Of a DNA stretch of 10,209 bases, positions 1 through 7,800 are shown one piece after another. The first letter of the stretch is position 1; each line of letters opens with the position of its first letter. The position numbers and the translations under genes are program-made. The DNA is from Bdellovibrionales bacterium (lineage in GTDB: Bacteria; Bdellovibrionota; UBA1018; CAIMNF01). Under the pieces are notes generated by a model. That model ran no database searches, was not told the origin of the DNA, and worked only from the letters and a program-made list of their open reading frames with translations. Location of the stretch: assembly GCA_947457605.1 (NCBI GenBank), contig CANGWP010000082.1:1-10209 (forward strand). Reading direction: 5' to 3'.

Positions 1-35
1 AAAAAAGCCCGGTGAACATTTCACCGGGCTTTTTT
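1..35 (-). terminator. Rho-independent terminator, near-perfectly symmetric (bidirectional)
   Basis: A 16-base-pair perfect inverted repeat (1-16 against 20-35) encloses a 3-base loop. Its GC-rich core at 7-16/20-29 is flanked by six A on the left and six T on the right. Read on the minus strand it is a GC hairpin followed by a U-tract, placed directly after the last gene of the operon; the stop codon of that gene (37-35) touches the stem. Because the A-tract mirrors the T-tract, the same element should also stop transcription entering from the left on the plus strand. This suggests, but does not prove, a convergent gene outside the window. Confidence 0.95.
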
Positions 36-367
36 CATTTCCAATCCTCCGCGCTCAAGGGAGGTAACCCTTTTGACGCCCGGGCAATCGCACAGCGGGG
101 GTTTTCCACTCCGGTTTCATAGGAAGCTTCAAAATCCCGACAAGGACTTGGACGATCCTCATAGATTCCACAATTCACACGACCTCCCACTTCTCCCTGA
201 AGCGCGACACACCGTGGGGATACCGGAGAATCCGTTCCCCTCATGTAACTCCTGTGAGCATTGAGCTTTTCCGTAAATTTTTCCGGAACCGGCTCCGCCC
301 AGTAAAAGGAAACACGAAAATGAGCGCAGCAGGCTCCGCACTGAAGACAGGGATGGGTGCGCTCCAT
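35..367 (-). CDS. YkgJ family cysteine-cluster protein
   Basis: This is a 110-residue cytoplasmic protein with eight cysteines. The N-terminus carries the family signature CxxCxxCC (C7, C10, C13, C14). C53 follows, then C66 and C76 within a CGIYEDRPSPCRDF segment, and finally C92. This layout is typical of the YkgJ/UPF0153 family, thought to bind zinc or an iron-sulfur cluster; the biochemical function is unknown. The ATG follows the pyrE stop codon with no gap, and a GGAG (378-375) lies 7 bases upstream inside the end of pyrE, so the two are probably coupled. It is the last gene before the terminator. Family assignment is firm; metal type and role are not visible from sequence. Confidence 0.9.
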   Translation of the reverse strand: MERTHPCLQCGACCAHFRVSFYWAEPVPEKFTEKLNAHRSYMRGTDSPVSPRCVALQGEVGGRVNCGIYEDRPSPCRDFEASYETGVENPRCAIARASKGLPPLSAEDWK

Positions 368-931
368 TCATCGACTCCGATGATAAGATCCCGCAACGTC
401 CTGAATGGTGAAAAGGGAATGAAACTCCACACCAAGACTTTTGAATTTCTCGCGCCCACCCGCCTCACGATCCACAAGGGACAGCACATGGGTTGGTTTG
501 AATCCTTCGTTCCGTAAAATATCGATAGCCTTGACCGCGGAGGCCCCCGTCGTCACCACGTCTTCGAGCACAAGGAATCGCGCGCCCTGCTTGAAGTTCT
601 CGACCCCTTCGATGAATCTTGAGGTGCCATGTTTCTTGGGTTCCTTGCGGATCATGGTAGCCGGTATGGAAATGCCTTTTCGAAACGCGATCAGAGAGAG
701 CGCCATCACGAGAGGATCCGCGCCAAGAGTCAATCCCCCTACCCCCTCAAACGAGAGATTCTCTTTCAGGATCCATTCGACTCCGAGGCTTCCAAAAAGC
801 GTTGCACCCTCCGGATGAAGGATCGTGGGCTTAAGATCAATATAGAACGGACTTTTTTGGCCCGAAGAAAGCGTGAAATCGCCTTCGCGGTAACTCAAGC
901 TTGAAATCATCGACAAGAGCGCGTCTCTCAC
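368..931 (-). CDS. pyrE: Orotate phosphoribosyltransferase
   Basis: It catalyses the fifth step of de novo pyrimidine synthesis, orotate plus PRPP giving orotidine 5'-monophosphate and pyrophosphate, in the cytoplasm. The sequence shows the N-terminal REGDFTLSSGQKS segment (residues 15-27), the flexible catalytic loop RKEPKKHG (95-102), and the PRPP-binding motif VLEDVVTTGASA (about 121-132). I chose the GTG at 931 (187 residues). It overlaps the hydrolase stop as GTGA and has GGAG at 942-939 with a 7-base spacer, and it leaves the usual short N-terminal helix before REGDF. A longer frame from a GTG at 955 (195 residues) is possible but has a weaker ribosome site. At 187 residues it is slightly short for bacterial PyrE (about 200-215) but all key motifs are present. 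It is unusual to find it downstream of envelope genes; no other pyr gene is visible. Confidence 0.95.
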   Translation of the reverse strand: MRDALLSMISSLSYREGDFTLSSGQKSPFYIDLKPTILHPEGATLFGSLGVEWILKENLSFEGVGGLTLGADPLVMALSLIAFRKGISIPATMIRKEPKKHGTSRFIEGVENFKQGARFLVLEDVVTTGASAVKAIDILRNEGFKPTHVLSLVDREAGGREKFKSLGVEFHSLFTIQDVAGSYHRSR

Positions 932-1824
932 GATCCGACTCCGGTCCGCACCCACGTGATGAGGTCCTGGAAAACCTGCTCTTTTACTGTTTCATTGAAA
1001 ATCTCATGATAGAGCCCCGGGTAGACAATCTTGGTTTTGTGGGGATGAGAGAGTTTCTCAAAAACCTTTTCACTTGCCGGAGTGCTTACCACCTGATCAT
1101 CTCCTGCCAACTGAAACAGCACACGGGTCGTTGAGGGAATGCGGATTTCAGTCTCCCGAATTCGTTCCATCGCATCGACAAAATCAAGATAGAATCTCGG
1201 AGTGGCTTTCGTATGATGAAGGCTGTCCCGCTTGATGGCCGCAGCAACCGCGGGATCATGACTCATGAGCCCGGCATTGAGCCCGGTTCCCATTTGGAGT
1301 GATCCCCAAACCCTGGAGAGAATTCGAGCAGCCACTTCTTTTACGACTGGGACTTCGACCGTAAGCCCCACACAGGGTGAAGACAGGATGAAATTCCGGA
1401 TCCCCAGATCCTGAGACTCTTGAAGAGCAAGTAGACTGACCGCTCCACCCATACTGTGAGCAAACCAATCCACCACACCCCCTTCTCCCACGCTTGTTCT
1501 AAGGGCGCTCCACGCAAGAAGAGCATCATCAACATACTCTGAAAAGGAGTCCACATGTCCACGAATTCCCTCACTCCGGCCATGCCCCCGAAGATCTGGC
1601 GCAAGAAAAAGGTCGTACTCATCTTTCAAATAATGGGGAAAGTGCTGATACCGTCCACCATGCTCTCCCTGCCCGTGCAGAACCAGCAAGGCACGTTTCG
1701 GCGCAACTCCACGCTTTCGAAACCAATTGAAGAAAATGGAGTGTTCCCCGTCCGTGGATTGCGCCACCTGGGTTTGATACTCAAACGAAAACGGGATGCC
1801 GGGAAACCCCTCGGGGATGATCAT
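928..1824 (-). CDS. Alpha/beta hydrolase, monoacylglycerol lipase / lysophospholipase type (Hydrolase_4)
   Basis: This 298-residue protein has the alpha/beta hydrolase fold and no signal peptide. HGQGEH (50-55) gives the oxyanion region. PDLRGHGRSEG (76-86) is the strand-turn motif typical of the Hydrolase_4/serine aminopeptidase group to which monoacylglycerol lipases and lysophospholipase L2 belong. The nucleophile elbow is AHSMGG (122-127) with Ser124. Likely partners are Asp243 in GDDQVV (241-246) and His273 in YHEIF, completing the triad. The usual first glycine of the GxSxG elbow is alanine here, a tolerated variant. It probably hydrolyses a small ester or a mono- or lysoacyl lipid; the substrate cannot be read from sequence. 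The start ATG overlaps the stop of the PilZ gene as ATGA. The upstream ribosome site is weak, so translation may depend on coupling. Confidence 0.87.
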   Translation of the reverse strand: MIIPEGFPGIPFSFEYQTQVAQSTDGEHSIFFNWFRKRGVAPKRALLVLHGQGEHGGRYQHFPHYLKDEYDLFLAPDLRGHGRSEGIRGHVDSFSEYVDDALLAWSALRTSVGEGGVVDWFAHSMGGAVSLLALQESQDLGIRNFILSSPCVGLTVEVPVVKEVAARILSRVWGSLQMGTGLNAGLMSHDPAVAAAIKRDSLHHTKATPRFYLDFVDAMERIRETEIRIPSTTRVLFQLAGDDQVVSTPASEKVFEKLSHPHKTKIVYPGLYHEIFNETVKEQVFQDLITWVRTGVGS

Positions 1825-2603
1825 GAAACGTATCTTTCAATCGATGCACGCGCTTCTTCGTTGATCTCGGTAAAACGAAATGAAAATCCACGCTTGTCTT
1901 CAAGAATGCGAACGATCACACCGTGTGCGACAAATGGTTTTAGTCCGGTGGACCCCGGAGGCATCACATTCAACCGGATCTTTTCCCCGGTGGAACCCGG
2001 TAGCGCATCCGTCAAAACCTGCATGCCGCCAATGCTGATGTCCCGGCACACACCCGATGAAATTTCTTTTTGATTGGTAAGATAAATCTGAGCCACCAGG
2101 GGCTTGCGTGGCGCCGATCTTCTCTCTGATGGTTTTGCCTGAACCTGGGCCTGAACCTGGGCCTGAGCCGCAGCACCGGTCGAGAACTCAGGAACCTCGT
2201 GAATCGGCTTCCAATCACTGAATGCCTCCTGCCACACAAATGCACCTGCCATCACCTGTCCGACCTGAATCAACCGCTTGAGCTCTGCCTCGGGATAGGG
2301 ACCGGTCTGGGTTTCATTCTGGAACAGAAACCATTTCACTGCAGGAGAGATGGCCTTCGGCGGAGGCGGCGGTGCGGCCACTTTTGGCTTTGGCTTCGGT
2401 GCCTCGGGCTGAAGCATCTTGAAAAGGGGATGATCACAAATGCGCATCCATTGCCCTTCGGCTTCCCGATAGCAATGATCCACCCAACTCACTTCCTTGT
2501 TTTGAAGTTTTTCGTAAACTTCGGAAGGGCGGAACGGTCCCACGTACCCTTCGCCCTCGGCTAAAAACAGATTGGGTTCATTTGAATTGAATTCGATTTG
2601 CAT
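1821..2603 (-). CDS. Tandem GYF_2 domain plus PilZ (c-di-GMP receptor) protein
   Basis: This is a 260-residue soluble protein with no signal peptide or membrane segment. Two GYF_2 (DUF4339-like) domains come first: residues about 10-62 (YVGPF, then W52) and 91-140 (WFLF, TGPYP, VW, DWKPI near the end). They are joined by a Lys/Pro linker with a five-proline run (66-84). A short Ala/Gln/Val repeat (145-156) leads to a C-terminal PilZ domain (160-258). The c-di-GMP residues are intact: RSAPR (162-166, RxxxR) and DISIGG (188-193, DxSxxG). GYF_2 domains also occur in GltJ/AgmX of the gliding machinery, so this looks like a cytoplasmic c-di-GMP sensor for the neighbouring FHA/TonB protein (inference). 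The ATG at 2603 has GGAG (2613-2610) with a 6-base spacer. A GTG at 2624 (267 residues) would overlap the upstream stop as GTGA but lacks a ribosome site. Confidence 0.88.
   Translation of the reverse strand: MQIEFNSNEPNLFLAEGEGYVGPFRPSEVYEKLQNKEVSWVDHCYREAEGQWMRICDHPLFKMLQPEAPKPKPKVAAPPPPPKAISPAVKWFLFQNETQTGPYPEAELKRLIQVGQVMAGAFVWQEAFSDWKPIHEVPEFSTGAAAQAQVQAQVQAKPSERRSAPRKPLVAQIYLTNQKEISSGVCRDISIGGMQVLTDALPGSTGEKIRLNVMPPGSTGLKPFVAHGVIVRILEDKRGFSFRFTEINEEARASIERYVS
2137..2167. repeat. 12-bp in-frame tandem repeat, about 2.6 copies
   Basis: The unit GCCTGAACCTGG occurs twice in direct succession (2137-2148, 2149-2160), followed by a partial third copy (2161-2167). It lies within the PilZ gene and encodes the AQVQ-type repeat in the linker between the second GYF_2 domain and PilZ. 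Because the unit is a multiple of three, copy-number change would alter linker length without shifting the frame. Confidence 0.8.
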
Positions 2604-2609
2604 CGTGTT

Positions 2610-2613
2610 CTCC
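2610..2613 (-). promoter_or_regulatory. Ribosome binding site fixing the PilZ gene start
   Basis: GGAG lies 6 bases before the ATG at 2603. No comparable site precedes the upstream GTG at 2624. This favours the shorter 260-residue protein. Confidence 0.6.
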
Positions 2614-2620
2614 ATTCTAA

Positions 2621-4549
2621 TCACTTACTCGCATTCGTGTACGCAAACGGATATTTGATACTGACGGGCACATTGCCTGCAGGTTGTGGGAACTGGATCC
2701 TGGAAATCACATCCAGCACACACTTCTCGACTCCCGCACTGTCCATGGAACTTGTGGCGATCGACAACTGGGAAGCGCGTCCGGATCCACCGATCACGAA
2801 TGCGGTGACGATCTTGCCCGCAAGATTCGGATGGCCTGCGTTGACTTCCCGCTCATAACAATACCGGAATTCATCCCGATGAGCCCTGATGGCAGCATCA
2901 ATCGCATCCCGATCAATTGAGCCGATCACGACCGTCTCTTTGCCACCTCCGACATTGAGATCCATCCGGACTTTATCTCCGATGATCCCCTTGCCGGTCC
3001 CTTCAGGCCCAAGTCCGGTTCCGATCTTTCCACCACCACGGCCTGTCTTTCCAGTTCCACCCAGAAGCGTGTCGGCATCACCACCACCTCCGCTGCCGCC
3101 TCCTTGCAGGGCAGCTCCACCCGCACCTGCGGTCGGGAAGCCTCCAAACCCTTGAATCTTGGAACCGGGAGCCCCGAGCTTTTGCCCGGATGCACCCATC
3201 AGGCTCAGGATCTTGTCCGTGGCACCTTTCATCATCTGAACGGTTCCATTGTCAGCAGCCTGGGAAACAGCTCCACCCCTTCCATCCCCCGGATTCGGAG
3301 AAGCGCGTTTTGCCTCGGTTTGCTTGGTCGCACTCTTCGGCGCGGTCTTCGAACCACGGGATCCTTCGGCTCCCATTGCCCTTGCGCCTTCCCCTTCTTT
3401 CGCCTTGTCCTGGGCGGCTTGCTTCTTGCCCGGTTGAATCGACTTCACCTGGGCCTCTTTGCCGTCCTTCTCTTTGGGTTTCGTGAAATCAATCTCCGCC
3501 TTCTTGGGCGGTTCCATCTTCTTCACATCTTCCCCGGACTTCTTTTGCAAAGGTGTCGGACGTTTGATGGAATACTTTTCGGGGTGATAAAGCACCCTGG
3601 CAACCTCTGGAGGAAGATCCAGCGTTTCCGGGGGTGCAACATCCACCTTGCTTACTGCGAACAAAATCAACGCCGTGAACGCAAGCGATATCAAAAGAGT
3701 CCGCCCAAGGAAAGGATCCGTGACGATTTCCGCTTTCCGGGTGAGCTCTGGCGGTGCAACGGTCCGACTCAGATAGAACGCTAAAAGTCCGATCTGGATC
3801 TTCACAAAGTCATTCTCCCCGACCACAACTGTGGCTCGACCCGTGCCGTGCCCCTTTGAACTCAAATAATCCGCAACCAAGTGCAGTTTTCCGTCCAGGT
3901 AAAGCACTCCCTTCATGGAAGCATCGAGGCTGAGAATCCACTGCCCTCCCTGCTTGGTCACAAAATTCCAGGCTCCATTTTTTGAAAACTCCTTGGGAAT
4001 CTGGAAATCCTCACGGCCGCTTGATCCCAATGTGACCGCCTCTTCCGAAAGGAAATGCCTGACATTGAGAATCACACCATTCCACGAAGAGACCACTTCG
4101 AGGGCATCTTTGCTTGAAGGGCGATAGTCGAAAATCGGAGTCACCGTCGCAGGATCAATCAACAAAAGCGCCTGGTCCGGAAGTCGCTTCTCGGCTTCAG
4201 GCTTCCGAAAACCAAAGCGGATCATCGCATCGCCGATCTGGATGAGATCTCCGGATCGAAGGAGATCGTTCACCAGGGGCTTTCCGTTCACAATGATTCC
4301 GGTGGGACTGGCAAGGTCGATCAGACGGGCCTCGCAGGCCGCCTCGGTCTCACCCCATTTGATCTCAAGCAGCGCATGAATCGGGGAAACCGCTCCACCA
4401 CTCAACTTCACATCGGCGGATTCGACACTTCCAAACACAACCCGGTCCTTGGCAACGAGAAGGGTTTGCTTTTTCCCGGCTTGATCCACCTCAAAAAGAG
4501 CTCTCAGCTTTGATGTCTTCGCGGCCTTGATTTCGGTAATCGCTTCCAT
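2621..4549 (-). CDS. FHA domain, single-pass membrane protein with AgmX/PglI (TonB-like) C-terminal domain; GltG-like
   Basis: The protein has 642 residues. A cytoplasmic FHA domain (about 15-115) shows SPIH (55-58) and the IVNG strand (86-89), but Gly40-Ser41 stands where FHA domains normally have Gly-Arg. Residues about 155-262 look like a second, degenerate FHA-like beta domain. One membrane segment follows (about 282-299). The periplasmic part has a Pro/Lys/Glu-rich stretch (305-420), a Gly-rich stretch (450-525), and a C-terminal AgmX/PglI domain (about 545-638) with the family features RYCYE (Cys564), FVIGGSGR and EKCVLDVI (Cys610), ending KYPFAY. Myxococcus GltG has the same order and works as an inner-membrane part of the Agl-Glt machine; this homology is inferred. 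The start ATG has AAGGGAG (4563-4557) with a 7-base spacer overlapping the upstream stop codon; the gap to the upstream gene is 12 bases. Confidence 0.85.
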   Translation of the reverse strand: MEAITEIKAAKTSKLRALFEVDQAGKKQTLLVAKDRVVFGSVESADVKLSGGAVSPIHALLEIKWGETEAACEARLIDLASPTGIIVNGKPLVNDLLRSGDLIQIGDAMIRFGFRKPEAEKRLPDQALLLIDPATVTPIFDYRPSSKDALEVVSSWNGVILNVRHFLSEEAVTLGSSGREDFQIPKEFSKNGAWNFVTKQGGQWILSLDASMKGVLYLDGKLHLVADYLSSKGHGTGRATVVVGENDFVKIQIGLLAFYLSRTVAPPELTRKAEIVTDPFLGRTLLISLAFTALILFAVSKVDVAPPETLDLPPEVARVLYHPEKYSIKRPTPLQKKSGEDVKKMEPPKKAEIDFTKPKEKDGKEAQVKSIQPGKKQAAQDKAKEGEGARAMGAEGSRGSKTAPKSATKQTEAKRASPNPGDGRGGAVSQAADNGTVQMMKGATDKILSLMGASGQKLGAPGSKIQGFGGFPTAGAGGAALQGGGSGGGGDADTLLGGTGKTGRGGGKIGTGLGPEGTGKGIIGDKVRMDLNVGGGKETVVIGSIDRDAIDAAIRAHRDEFRYCYEREVNAGHPNLAGKIVTAFVIGGSGRASQLSIATSSMDSAGVEKCVLDVISRIQFPQPAGNVPVSIKYPFAYTNASK

Positions 4550-4561
4550 ATCCTCGCTCCC

Positions 4562-4846
4562 TTAATTGCTCTGAATCGAATCTCTCAGCATCTCGCGCCT
4601 GAAATTCACACGCCGTTTGGTCAAGGAGTCAAACCGCTCCTGATTCCGATTCCGAAAATAAAACTCGCCCGGGGTCTTGAGCTCGCCTTCGAGGCTGAGG
4701 CCCTCGAAATCAATCGTCTGATTTTCGGGGTAAATCACCTTCTTCCCCGGCTCTTTGGCTGGAGTCCCTTTTGAATCCGAAGCATCCGCAGCCGCTGAAC
4801 GAAGGGTGAACATCGATACGATTGCGAGCAAAAAAAGCACTTTCAT
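4562..4846 (-). CDS. Small exported protein between the GltD-like and GltG-like genes (GltF position)
   Basis: This 94-residue protein starts with a clear signal peptide (MKVLFLLAIVSMFTLRSAAA, cleavage near residue 20-22). The mature part has a low-complexity Lys/Pro/Gly segment, then a core running IDFEGLSLEGELKTPGEFYF, and a basic tail with KRRVNFRREMLRDS. There is no membrane segment after the signal and no cysteine, so it is probably soluble in the periplasm. I recall similar short proteins with an 'IDF..v.leGEl.kP...Y' core beside FHA/TonB and TPR genes in deltaproteobacteria, but I cannot name a family or reaction. Its place matches gltF of Myxococcus; that link is by position only. The ATG at 4846 overlaps the previous stop as ATGA and has AGAGG at 4859-4855. 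A GTG at 4855 would add only three residues. Confidence 0.82.
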   Translation of the reverse strand: MKVLFLLAIVSMFTLRSAAADASDSKGTPAKEPGKKVIYPENQTIDFEGLSLEGELKTPGEFYFRNRNQERFDSLTKRRVNFRREMLRDSIQSN

Positions 4847-7800
4847 AACTGACACCTCTGCTTCATCCGATTCACGGAAACCCTTTCAAACCCCTTGAGA
4901 TCTGCACCCCCTGAAATTTCACCGAGCAGCGAAAGACAGCTCTCTCCCTTGGCCATGGAGGCCTCCCGGAATTTGCGGGTAAATCTTTCCGCCTTCAGTC
5001 CCAGTGAGTCCGCTTTCTTGGAGTTCACACTGGTTTCCGTTTTCTTTCCGAGCCCCCAATAGCTGACCGCAAGTTCGTCATAAACCTCTGCGATCCGCAC
5101 TTTGCGGGAGACGTTCTGAAGATGAGGAAGCGCAAGACTGTAAAGTCGGTAGTAATTGAAGATATGTCCGAGATTGAAGAGCGCGGCAGAATTGCCTGGC
5201 TCCACTTTCAATGCCATCCTCAGTAAATTGACTGCCTCGTTTGCTGCAACCCAACTCTCAATTCCAAGGTCACTGAGCAGCACCACCGCACGGTTGTTCT
5301 GGGCATCCGCATATCTCGTTTTCAATGCCAGAGACCGGTCATAGGCAACCAGCGAAAGCCCTGGCTTGCCCTGTCCCCAGAGAAGGTTTCCATAATCAAT
5401 CCACGCAAGGGCATCGTCACGATTCTTAAGAAGCGTGTCGCGGACTTTCTTCAGGGATTCCTCGCGGCCGGGCTTTCCACCATCCGGATCCATCCCGATG
5501 AGCTTGATTCCGCTCCGCGCCCCTTGGGAATGCTTCATTCCGCCAATTCCCGCATCCACCAGGCGATCCTGAAGAATGGGGAGTGCGGGTGATAGAACCT
5601 GCTCTTTTTGAGCCTTTTGATACGACCCCTTTGCCAGATCAATCGCTTGTTTGTTGAAACCGGCAACCAGCTCCATCATCCCTTTTTTCAATTCAGGGTT
5701 AGCCCTGGAATCGGAGAGAACATTTTCAACATCGGTCGACAACTCCAGCGCCATGTCGCCGATGCGTTCGGTTGCTGCGATCCCCCAAGGGCCTTCCAGC
5801 GCAGAGGCTTTCTGGTATTCCGCAAGCACCGGGCCGATCTCAGAGATCCTCGACTCATAGGCCCGCTTCAGCCTTTCCTCGGGAAACTCCAGAGGTTCCC
5901 GCTTCATTTCCTTTTCTGCAAGTTGAGCCAATCTGAACTGGGCGTATGCTTTGTAGAGCGACTTTCCGGATGGTCCTGAACGAATCGCGACAACGGACTC
6001 GAACTTTTCACGAGCGGGTTTCAGATCCTGTTGAGAGAGGTAAAAATTTCCAAGCTGGCAAAGGCATTCCGCTTTGAGCGAACCATTCATTTCCGCGCAC
6101 TCTTTCCAGTTTTGAAGAATTCCCGCATCATCCCGATCATCAATCGAGATTAAGGCAATCTTCTTGAAAATCGCGGCCCGCTCTTCGTCACTCTGAGCCA
6201 AAGCCAAAACCTGACGCAGCACCTGGATCGCCTTTTTGTATTGAATTGCTCCATTGAAAAGGTCAGCACTCACATAAAAACTGGCACGGTCATAAAACAG
6301 CTTCCCGATTCCAAGAAACATCTCTGCGGAATCCGAATAAAGCCCCCGAATGAAGAGCTTTGTGGCTTCCGTTTTGACGGATTTTTCAATCAGTGCGCTT
6401 TTCGGATATCTTGCTCTCCACTCTTTCATGACCCGAATCACCTGCTCCGAGTCGCCTTGCTGGGCATAAGACCCAAGCGCACCTATGTACGCATTCTCTG
6501 CTTCCTTTTCGTCCTTCGCGTTTCGCGCAAACTCTTCATAGGCTTTTCCGGCCTTGTCGAATTCCTTGCTTTTTTCAAACCCGGAAATCTCGCTCACCCG
6601 GAGATTGTGCGCCGCGATCTCCAGATCCTTTCTGAGCTCCCCCTTCATTCGGAAATCCGTATCCAACAGCGTGGGATCGCGGGCAAGCTCATTGTAAGTT
6701 GCCTTCGTCGTTTCAAGCTTCAACCAAAGTCTGGCGGCAAACACCCCTTGCGGCTGGTTCGGGTAATCCTTGGTGAGACTCGATGCCCTCTTGATCGCCG
6801 TTGCTTTCTCGGAAGGGTACTCTGAAAGGTAATACGCCGCTTTGTAGCGCGCCTCCCGGGACTCAAAGGAATCCGGAATCGATCGCTCCAGCAGGTCAGA
6901 CGCTTCGACGAAATCGCGCTCGAGACCGGAAGGTTCCGAACCAAGCTTTTCTCCGGCCTTCCTTCTTCTCTTCAACTCTGAATCCAGGCTTCCCACCCAA
7001 AGCTGGGCCGCCTGCTTTGCATACTTCTCGTCTTTGTCCTGGATCACCTTCTTGTAAAGTTCTGCGGCAGCGCCCGGCTCGCCCTTCTCACGCTTCACAT
7101 CCGCAAGGTACATCCGGATTTCATTGAGCTCGGTCTTGGATGCTTTGTCTGATGGAATGAACTTGTTGAGATAGATCGTGTAGAAAAGGTCTGCTGCATC
7201 GAGGAACTTTCGCCCCTCTTTTTTGTCGTCCTTGCGGTTGTAGCGGTCATGATTTCCCACCGCAGTGGCCCTCACTTGTCGCTTCAGATTCACAACCGCG
7301 ATCTGGGTATCGGGATCCGTCGACTTGGGTACTTCGATTTTTTCAAGACGGGCGGCCGCAACTTCGAAATTCTCCTTGAGCAAATCAAGATCCACCATCT
7401 TGACTGCGACCCGGAAGGAACTCTCATCCCGCTGATCGGTCTTCAGCAAAACTTCGTAGACCTGTTTTGCCTTCTCAATCTGACCGGTGCGCTCATATTC
7501 TTTTCCGAGCTTTTCGAGCACCTTGACCAGTTTTTCATTCCCACCGGCATTGTCTCGAAAGTAGTCGATGGCCTCATCCACGCGTCCAAGCTCGGCATAA
7601 TACACGGCAAGATCACGAAGGCCTTCCTCTCGAATGCTGAGAAGCTTGTCGCCACCACCAGGCGCACGCGCGATCTCAATCGCCCGCTTCATCGTGTTTA
7701 CGGCGTCCTGGCTCCTTCGTTGCCGGTAATAACACCACGCAAGCTTGTGATAGATCCTTGCCTGCTGGGCCGGATCATCTGTTTTTTTGACCGCGATCTC

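Noticed and set aside
931..955. Longer PyrE start at GTG 955
   Set aside because: It would give a 28-base overlap with the hydrolase and a weaker ribosome site. The GTG at 931 fits the 4-base overlap and has GGAG at ideal spacing.
1555..2073. Plus-strand open frame spanning the hydrolase/PilZ junction
   Set aside because: Both overlapping minus-strand genes have complete catalytic or ligand-binding motifs, which this frame lacks.
2137..2167. Short direct repeats as a possible CRISPR or regulatory array
   Set aside because: The units are 12 bases, contiguous and in frame inside a coding linker, with no spacers.
3000..3150. Gly-rich coding repeats in the FHA/TonB protein as a possible frameshift or recombination scar
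   Set aside because: The reading frame is continuous and a Gly-rich periplasmic linker before the TonB-like tail is normal for this protein type.
3104..3784. Plus-strand open frame of 226 codons
   Set aside because: It is antisense to the Lys/Pro/Gly-rich linker of the FHA/TonB gene; the codon bias of that linker keeps the opposite strand open. No motif is present.
6241..6825. Plus-strand open frame of 194 codons
   Set aside because: It is a mirror of the large TPR gene, with no ribosome site or domain signature worth keeping.
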